A stretch of 18,373 nucleotides of DNA from Burkholderiales bacterium (GTDB lineage Bacteria; Pseudomonadota; Gammaproteobacteria; Burkholderiales; Burkholderiaceae_C). The notes below the pieces were generated by a model. It saw nothing but the letters and a program-made list of their open reading frames with translations, ran no database searches and had not been told where the DNA came from. This document shows, one piece after another, positions 13,189 to 18,373 of this stretch. Positions within the stretch are counted from its first letter, which is position 1, and the number at the start of each line of letters is the position of its first letter. The stretch is taken from assembly GCA_947462175.1 (NCBI GenBank), contig CANHOE010000013.1, positions 1-18,373 of the forward strand, given 5' to 3'. The position numbers were made by a program, and so were the translations under genes.

Positions 13189-15309
13189 CTATTCAGGGGC
13201 AGCTCGGCCGTTCATACCGATGTTCCCGACTCTAGCCTCGCTGCTACCGTCAGAGATATCGCTCGACCGCACGACGTCTTCCAGGCGATACCGCTCCACT
13301 TTGCGATAAAGCGTGCTGCGTGACACGCCCAAAGCTCGCGCTGCCCTTGCCAGGTTTCCTTGGTGTTCCTTGATTGCGCGCACGATAGCCAAGCGCTCAC
13401 TTTCTTCAAGGCTTGTGGCCGGTTGTTGCTCGCGCGGCGCTTGCGGCACAGCAGTGGGCAGTTGCGCCGCAGTCAGTAACTCTTCTGGCAATTCGCTAAG
13501 CTGCACGATATCTTGATCAGACGTCAACAACAGGCTCTCGATCAGGTTCCGAAGCTCGCGAACATTCCCGGGCCATGAGTAGGCGCGCATCACAGCCCGG
13601 ACATCCGAGCCAAACTGGCGTACTGGTACGCCATGCCGCAAGGAGAGCTGGAGGTTGAAGTGATCAGTAAGTAATTCGATGTCCTGATCACGCTCACGCA
13701 GCGGTGGCACACGCACTCGGGTAACGTTGATTCGGTGGTAAAGATCACGCCGGAAGCGGCCAGCCTCGACCTCGTGGAGCAGATCGCGATTGGTCATGGC
13801 CAGCAATCGCACGTTCACATGCCTTGGTTTCCCGTCTCCCAAGCGGTAGATCACACCCTCCTCCAGCACCCGCAGCAGCACAGGTTGCAGATCAAGGGGA
13901 AGTTCACCCACTTCGTCTAGGCACAACGTACCGCCATGCGCCAGCTCAAAGCGCCCGGCTCGGCCTTCGTTGGTAGCTCCTGTGAATGCTCCGCGGACAT
14001 GACCGAACAGTTCGCTTCCGATCAATTCCTTGGTGGTGGCGCCGCAGTTGAAGGTGACGAACGGGCTGTTGCGCTCATCATCGCCATGAATAGCACGTGC
14101 GAAAAGCTCTTTCCCGACGCCCGTTTCTCCTTGAATAAGCACCGGCACACGTCGAGCGCTGACCTGCCGGGCCCGCTCAATCGCAGTGTGCATCGCTTGG
14201 CTGTTCCAGACCAGCTTGGCAAAGCCGCCTCGATCAGTCACGGACGCCTGTACAGGCGCGGCAAAGTCATTGACCACACCTTTCGCATCGGATTCGGCCA
14301 CAGGAGACGACTTGGGTGTGGCGCGCGCTGACTTCGGCACCATCAGTAGCCCGCCAATGAATGCGCCATTCAATGTCACCGGGTGTAGCCACTCGGAACG
14401 AAGGGTCTCGGGCAGACGGCGCGCCCAGTCATCAATGCTGTGTCCTGGCTCGAGCCCGGCGACGCGGGCACCCGGACGGAGTTCCAGGCCGGGTGCGTTA
14501 CCGCTGCTGTGTACCAGACAGGCATTGCGGTCCAGTGCAAGCAAAGCCTGAGAATCCGTTCGCCCACTCATTTGCAGGCATGCCTCCAACAGCCGGCGAT
14601 GCTCTTGACTGATGCGCTCGGCCAGCACAGCCTCAATTTGCCGTGCCGATGCGACTGCCAGCGCCAGGTTGTTGACTTGGTAGCTGGCCGGCGGGCAAGA
14701 AATATCCAACACCCCCAAGATCTGGTCAGTACCTGGCATGAACACGGGTGCGGCAGCGCAGACCCACAGCTTGATCCCGGAGCAGAAATGTTCTGCCGTG
14801 TGCACCTGAGCCGGCGTGCGCATCGCAAGTGCAGTACCGATTCCATTGGTGCCGATCACACCTTCGTTCCAGTTGCCGCCCTCGATAAGTCGAATGTCAC
14901 GTGCTGCGGCCATGGTCGCGTGGTCACCCGCCATTTCCAGCACGACACCATGGGCATCAGTCAGCAGCATGATGGAACCCGACCGAGCCAGCAGATGGGC
15001 CGTGGTCATGAACAGCCCTTTTGCCGCTGCCAGGAGCATCTGGTTGCGGAGGCGCAGTTGCTCTAGTGCATCGCCTGCGACCGCGATCGGCGCGAGACGC
15101 TTGGCGGGCTCAATGCCGAACCGGCGGCTGCGCTGCCACGAAGACCAAACGTACTTGGATACGCAGCCGGCGGCCACCTCCTGACCGGTGACGAACCGTT
15201 CCCAGGCTTCCATGGTTTGCCGCTCCGAAGGTGCGGCTTGCGGTGCCGGCAACAGATCGCTTCCGGCTCGTGCAGACGCCAAATTGCCCGAGCTTTGATC
15301 GTCCAGCAT
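13189..15309 (-). CDS. Sigma-54-dependent activator, AcoR/MimR type
   Basis: A 706-residue bacterial enhancer-binding protein. Residues about 85-235 form a GAF sensor domain with the WNEGVIGTNGIGTAL signature shared by AcoR, AcxR and MimR regulators. The AAA+ domain (about 362-600) has Walker A GETGVGKE (394-401), the sigma-54-contacting GAFTGA loop (440-445) and Walker B LCLDEV (462-467). A Fis-type HTH is at 648-672 (NLARAARALGVSRSTLYRKV). A 34-residue tail beyond the HTH is longer than usual. GGAG six bases before the ATG at 15309 supports the start. The GAFTGA motif is intact, so it should act through RNA polymerase-sigma-54. Relatives respond to small alcohols, ketones or acetoin; the inducer here is unknown. 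Confidence 0.95.
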   Translation of the reverse strand: MLDDQSSGNLASARAGSDLLPAPQAAPSERQTMEAWERFVTGQEVAAGCVSKYVWSSWQRSRRFGIEPAKRLAPIAVAGDALEQLRLRNQMLLAAAKGLFMTTAHLLARSGSIMLLTDAHGVVLEMAGDHATMAAARDIRLIEGGNWNEGVIGTNGIGTALAMRTPAQVHTAEHFCSGIKLWVCAAAPVFMPGTDQILGVLDISCPPASYQVNNLALAVASARQIEAVLAERISQEHRRLLEACLQMSGRTDSQALLALDRNACLVHSSGNAPGLELRPGARVAGLEPGHSIDDWARRLPETLRSEWLHPVTLNGAFIGGLLMVPKSARATPKSSPVAESDAKGVVNDFAAPVQASVTDRGGFAKLVWNSQAMHTAIERARQVSARRVPVLIQGETGVGKELFARAIHGDDERNSPFVTFNCGATTKELIGSELFGHVRGAFTGATNEGRAGRFELAHGGTLCLDEVGELPLDLQPVLLRVLEEGVIYRLGDGKPRHVNVRLLAMTNRDLLHEVEAGRFRRDLYHRINVTRVRVPPLRERDQDIELLTDHFNLQLSLRHGVPVRQFGSDVRAVMRAYSWPGNVRELRNLIESLLLTSDQDIVQLSELPEELLTAAQLPTAVPQAPREQQPATSLEESERLAIVRAIKEHQGNLARAARALGVSRSTLYRKVERYRLEDVVRSSDISDGSSEARVGNIGMNGRAAPE

Positions 15310-15399
15310 TCGCGTCTCCGTTGTGGTCGCCTAAGCAGGCGCTGAACACGCTGGTTGCCAACGTGATTCTGTGGACTACGTGCGGTCTTTGGCGCAGCG

Positions 15400-15418
15400 T
15401 GACAGATTCAGCATGTCA
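15400..15418. promoter_or_regulatory. TGACA-N9-TGTCA inverted repeat
   Basis: Perfect 5-bp half-sites separated by nine bases, centred about 100 bp upstream of the activator start codon. The two-turn geometry fits a dimeric Fis-type HTH, so it may be the activator's own binding site. No protein is proven. Confidence 0.35.
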
Positions 15419-15419
15419 T

Positions 15420-15445
15420 GGTGCAAGCTAGTACAAAGCTTCACC
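15420..15445. promoter_or_regulatory. Imperfect dyad in the activator promoter
   Basis: GGTGCAAGCT (15420-15429) and AGCTTCACC (15437-15445) are complementary apart from one unpaired C, with a 7-base spacer. It abuts the reverse-strand TTGACA at 15446-15451, placing it where a repressor or autoregulator would block transcription of the activator gene. Confidence 0.4.
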
Positions 15446-15571
15446 TGTCAATTATCTGCTGCGTACCTCGAGAACTCAAGGAATCCGAGGGATGCCCATC
15501 CCGAGTGAGCTTACAGCTTTCACTCCTTTCAGAGAGCCCGCTAGACACACACCATCAACGTCTATGGAACG

Positions 15572-16468
15572 CTAGCTGTTAAGCTAAATGGGTTACTGGT
15601 GGACTCACGGACCGAGTTTGAGTGCCTGGAAGGCTCCAGCTCGCCAGTTCCCTCAAGGCACTCAACCGAACCGGCAGCCATAAGAATTCTCGACTCACGT
15701 ATGTTCGTCGACTGGAGATGGCTCAAGAAATCACCCCCCGCTGTTGGAGCGTGCCGCAGACTGCTGCAGCGTACGGCGTCTCCGATGCGACCGCGGGAAA
15801 GTTGCTGATCCGCGAAATGCCCGGCTGCGAGGCGTGATTTGACGACGCGCCGTCGCGCCCGAATCGATCTCCCCGTGCTATCCAACCGGCCATGCGTTCG
15901 CCATCGTGGAGTTGCGCCATACGCGACGGACCCAGACGCGCATCGCAGCGGCGTTAGCGTATCGAAGTGGACCTGCAGCATCGTCCGATCGTTCAGTTTT
16001 GTCGCTGTTGAGCAATGTTGATCCTGTAGGGGCATTCGAATATCGCGCCCGTCGCTGTCACGGTCAGGCGTGCGGAGTTGCACACGCCTAGTGCCTTGCA
16101 GTACTTGCCCGACGTGGTTGCGTACTACGCTTGGATCGGTGTAAGCGTGCGAGGCTTGCTCAGCGTCGACGGCTCGGCATTCAGGTCCAACGACATCGGC
16201 GCCGGTTGTAAAGCGCCTGGTATGCGCCATCGCTTCACGGGGCCCTACCGGCCGTAGACCAACGGCAAGGCAGAGTGTTTCATCCACCCGGCGTTGCGCG
16301 CGTAGGCCTTCAGCGTTGCCCATCCACACTCCGGCGAGCCGAACCAACCCCCTCGATCACTGGAACACCTACTACGGCTGGCAACGCCCGCATCAGGGCG
16401 TCGGTGGCACTTTGCCAAGGTCTAGACTCAACCCGTCAAAAAATAGCCTCTTGACTCTTTACAGCTAG
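15572..16468 (+). mobile_element. Degenerate IS481-family insertion sequence with CTAG target duplications
   Basis: Terminal repeats CTGTTAAG (15576-15583) and CTTTACAG (16457-16464) match at 7 of 8 positions in inverted orientation. Each is flanked outside by CTAG (15572-15575 and 16465-16468). IS481-family elements are known to insert at NCTAGN and duplicate it, and their ends begin TGT, as here. The element is 889 bp between the duplications, shorter than the usual roughly 1 kb, and its transposase is broken. It is a dead copy still carrying recognisable ends. Confidence 0.85.
15676..16468 (+). pseudogene. IS481-family transposase, frameshifted and internally deleted
   Basis: Pieces of the transposase are read in successive frames. 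SHKNSRLTYVRRLEMAQEI to about 15837 is the N-terminal HTH. DDAPSRPNRSPRAIQPA and IVELRHTRRTQTRIAAALA, the latter near 15905, are the linker and second HTH. After a gap come VVAYYAWIGVSVRGLLSVDG near 16120 (second catalytic Asp in VDG), RFTGPYRP-stop-TNGKAECF near 16240 (catalytic Glu kept), and DHWNTYYGWQRPHQGVGG to the stop. Two in-frame TAGs replace Gln and Trp codons. The segment holding the first catalytic Asp is missing. The terminal TAG lies within the right CTAG target duplication. Confidence 0.85.
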
Positions 16469-16608
16469 TGAATCGTGCACAAGTCATCGCTGAGTGAGTT
16501 TGATCGGCTTTTAGTTTTCATGATTGCCAGACCAGAGCACCTCCCAGACCGCCCTGTGGTCGCGTGGGCCTCGACATGAGCATGAAATTCATTGACATAA
16601 AGTGGCAC
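16465..16608 (-). CDS. Possible small ORF (47 codons) after the chaperonin terminator
   Basis: A GTG (16608) directly follows a strong Shine-Dalgarno-like GGAGGAGAG (16609-16617), which itself sits at the end of the chaperonin terminator's U-tract. The product would begin MPLYVNEFHAHVEAH and end SDDLCTIH, stopping in the CTAG at the insertion-sequence junction. The GGAGGA-to-GTG spacing is short (three bases). An ATG in another frame (16598) would give 26 residues. No family is recognised, so this may be chance. Confidence 0.2.
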   Translation of the reverse strand: MPLYVNEFHAHVEAHATTGRSGRCSGLAIMKTKSRSNSLSDDLCTIH

Positions 16609-16777
16609 CTCTCCTCCAACAAAAAAGCCGCAATGCGACACTGCGCATTGCGGCCTGTTTATCTGCTGACGCTTGGAGTGTGCTGTCACCCTGAACAAAC
16701 AGAGCACAAATCCCCAGCGCAACAGGGAGCAGACAGTGCAGTCGGCGCGCCCGTCAAGGCCACCAACTGCCGCTGAT
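16469..16777. other. 309-bp spacer between the insertion-sequence remnant and the chaperonin gene
   Basis: Contains the minus-strand terminator of the chaperonin gene and the small ORF listed separately. The 123 bp between the chaperonin stop codon and the hairpin show no further gene and no groES. Reverse-strand and forward-strand reading frames here are short and family-free. Confidence 0.6.
16617..16654 (-). terminator. Rho-independent terminator of the chaperonin transcript
   Basis: Read on the minus strand, GCCGCAATGCG, loop CAGTGT and CGCATTGCGGC form a perfect 11-bp stem followed by TTTTTTG. It lies 123 bp after the chaperonin stop codon and is a textbook intrinsic terminator. Confidence 0.93.
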
Positions 16778-18373
16778 TTATGCCCGTCCCAGCAGTTCTG
16801 CCCCGCCACCCGATGCCGGGCCAGCTGTTGGATCTAGCACATCTGGCTTCTTGGCCACCAAAGTCTGCGTGGTCAAGATCAATCCGGCCACCGACGCAGC
16901 ATTTCGCACGGCGCTGTAGGTGACACGCACCGGGTCGATGATGCCCGCCTCTTCAAGGTTCACAAAATTGCCGCTGCGAGCATCGAGACCGACGCCGTAC
17001 TCAGATGCCAATACCTTGATGAGTACGGCTTTGGCGTCCAGCCCGCGATTTGCGGCGATGTGATAGGCCGGGAGTTGCAGAGCGCGTTGCAGCATTGCCA
17101 CGCCTTCCTTCACCGAACCTTGTGTGCTCTCAAGCAATGCTTTGAGCTCATCGGCTACGCGCAACAACGCCAGACCGCCCCCTGGCACAACCCCTTCTGC
17201 AATCGCCGCTCGTGCTGCGTGAATGGCGTCTTCAATCAACAGATATCTGCGCTTTTGTTCAACTGGAGTCGCTCCGCCGGCCAGCAGAATCGCGGTACCA
17301 CCGGACATCTTCGACAGTCGCTCTTTGATCTTGTCACGCTCGATGTTCTCTGGCGCAAGTTCGAACTGGCGGTGGATTTGCTGGCGACGTGCGGCGATCA
17401 TTTCCGGATCACCACTACCAGCCGTCACGATCGTCTGGTTTTGGGAGATGCGGACTTGCCGGGCCTGACCGAGGTCACGCAATTGCACAGCGGCGATGGT
17501 GCCACCCAGGTCGCGTGAGATCACACGTCCGCCAGTCAAGATAGCCAAGTCTTCCAAAGACGCCTTGCGCCAGTGGCCGTAATCAGGTGGGTGGATCGCG
17601 GCAACAGGCGATCCGCCGTTGTCACGCCAAGCCAACAAACCAATCACAGCAGGAGGCGCCACTTCTTCCGCAATGATCAACAGCGGACGCTTCGAAGAGG
17701 CAACCAACTTCACAACCGTGGCGACTTCGTCTGCTGTCAACAGGCGCTGGTCGGTCATCAGGATGTAAGGGTTGTCAAGAACCACCTGCATCTTCTCAAC
17801 ATCGGTCACCATGTGATGCGACAAGTAGCCCCGATCGAAGGCCATGCCGTCAACGACTTCTAGCATCGTTTCAACTGTCGAACCATAGTCGACGTCGACA
17901 ATGCCGTCGGCACCAACACGCTCCAATGCTTCGGCAACGAGATTGCCAGTCGGGTCGTTGCTGGTGGCCACCAACGCCACTGCCCGCAGTTGCCCGCCAT
18001 CGCGCAATGGTTTGGCGTTGCGCTTGAGCGCAGCGATCACCTCGGCGACAGCCATCTCCAAACCTTCTACGAGCTCAACCGGATTTGCGCCCTTGGCAAG
18101 GGAATCCAGGCCGCCCTGCACCAGCGCGTCTGCAAGCACGGTAGCGGTCGTCGTTCCATCGCCGGCAACCTCCGCCGTCTGCATCGATACCTCGCGCAGC
18201 ACCTGGGCACCGATGTTCTCGAACGGGTTTTCGAGCTCGATTTCAGCAGCAATGCGCATGCCGTCACGTGAGATCATGGGCGAGCCAATCGGCCGATCAA
18301 TGATCACGTTCATACCTCGCGGGCCGAGCGTACCGCGCACTGCCCTCGCCATCTTTGCGACACCCCGGCCCAG
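16778..18373 (-). CDS. groEL: Divergent GroEL-type chaperonin (Hsp60), 5' end outside window
   Basis: The frame runs off the right edge: seven more codons (LGRGVAK) precede the ATG at 18352, which matches GroEL residue ~24, so the true start is upstream. The visible 531 residues keep the ATPase core: LGPRGMNV, AGDGTTTATVLA (E. coli Asp87 region), EDAIHAARAAIAEGVVPGGG (Asp398 region) and the C-terminal equatorial helices. The apical domain is atypical. The family-wide motif NTMRG...KAPGFGDRRK after helix I reads AWRDNGG...HPPDYGHWRK, and the tail ends GGGAELLGRA with no Gly-Gly-Met repeat. groES is not adjacent in the visible part. A specialised paralogue such as the MimG-type chaperonin of soluble di-iron monooxygenases fits better than the housekeeping GroEL. 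Confidence 0.93.
   Translation of the reverse strand: MGRGVAKMARAVRGTLGPRGMNVIIDRPIGSPMISRDGMRIAAEIELENPFENIGAQVLREVSMQTAEVAGDGTTTATVLADALVQGGLDSLAKGANPVELVEGLEMAVAEVIAALKRNAKPLRDGGQLRAVALVATSNDPTGNLVAEALERVGADGIVDVDYGSTVETMLEVVDGMAFDRGYLSHHMVTDVEKMQVVLDNPYILMTDQRLLTADEVATVVKLVASSKRPLLIIAEEVAPPAVIGLLAWRDNGGSPVAAIHPPDYGHWRKASLEDLAILTGGRVISRDLGGTIAAVQLRDLGQARQVRISQNQTIVTAGSGDPEMIAARRQQIHRQFELAPENIERDKIKERLSKMSGGTAILLAGGATPVEQKRRYLLIEDAIHAARAAIAEGVVPGGGLALLRVADELKALLESTQGSVKEGVAMLQRALQLPAYHIAANRGLDAKAVLIKVLASEYGVGLDARSGNFVNLEEAGIIDPVRVTYSAVRNAASVAGLILTTQTLVAKKPDVLDPTAGPASGGGAELLGRA

Larger units (their letters stand above)
15310..15575. promoter_or_regulatory. Upstream region of the sigma-54 activator gene
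   Basis: A 266-bp A+T-richer stretch between the activator start and the insertion-sequence remnant. It holds TGACA-N9-TGTCA (15400-15418), a larger dyad (15420-15445), a minus-strand TTGACA -35-like hexamer (15446-15451) and a small palindrome GGGATGCCCATCCC (15489-15502). No -24/-12 (GG-N10-GC) sigma-54 promoter was found on inspection, and no good -10 partner for TTGACA. Confidence 0.45.

Noticed and set aside
15562..16347. 261-codon minus-strand open frame
   Set aside because: It runs antisense through the insertion-sequence remnant, whose plus-strand fragments match IS481 transposases in order.
16602..16617. TGGCAC motif resembling a -24 element
   Set aside because: No TTGC-type -12 element follows at the required spacing; the sequence downstream is pyrimidine-rich and is the reverse of the Shine-Dalgarno-like site.
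1..18373. CRISPR arrays, tRNA or rRNA genes, toxin-antitoxin or phage-defence modules
   Set aside because: No spaced direct repeats, cloverleaf sequences, rRNA segments or defence-type protein domains were seen on reading both strands.

Overview
The window looks like chromosomal DNA of a betaproteobacterium of the order Burkholderiales (Comamonadaceae/Rubrivivax-like). The grounds are G+C-rich coding sequence, the neighbourhood engB - cytochrome c4 - small conserved protein - msrP - msrQ, and the type of patatin autotransporter. This placement is inferred from gene content; no marker gene such as rRNA is present.

Left half (1-9029), mostly housekeeping or envelope genes. A 5'-truncated patatin/POTRA/beta-barrel lipase (type Vd, PlpD-like) converges with and overlaps the ribosome-assembly GTPase gene engB. 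engB is divergent from a dihaem cytochrome c4 gene that ends in a strong terminator. A small conserved protein of unknown function follows, then the periplasmic methionine-sulfoxide reductase pair msrP-msrQ. An Lrp/AsnC regulator is divergent from a full-length homodimeric 2-oxoacid dehydrogenase E1 (AceE/MdeB family) that has no E2 or E3 gene beside it.

Right half (9199-18373), accessory in character. A NhaR-like LysR regulator precedes a two-gene unit encoding a Tat-exported small subunit and an FAD-dependent GMC dehydrogenase with a C-x5-C-x3-C motif. This is the gamma/alpha arrangement of FAD-dependent glucose, sorbitol, fructose and gluconate dehydrogenases, but the usual cytochrome c subunit gene is absent. 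A 597-bp spacer with a perfect 12-bp hairpin separates it from a convergent AcoR-type sigma-54 activator. Upstream of the activator are two dyads, then a decayed IS481-family element with CTAG target duplications. Last comes a divergent GroEL paralogue on the minus strand that runs off the right edge.

The most interesting reading is that the right end is the tail of an inducible hydrocarbon/alcohol oxidation locus. AcoR/MimR-type activators and divergent, client-specific GroEL paralogues (MimG type) are known to accompany soluble di-iron (propane/phenol-type) monooxygenases. The GMC dehydrogenase could then oxidise the alcohol product in the periplasm. The monooxygenase itself would have to lie beyond position 18373, so this is a hypothesis and not something the window shows.
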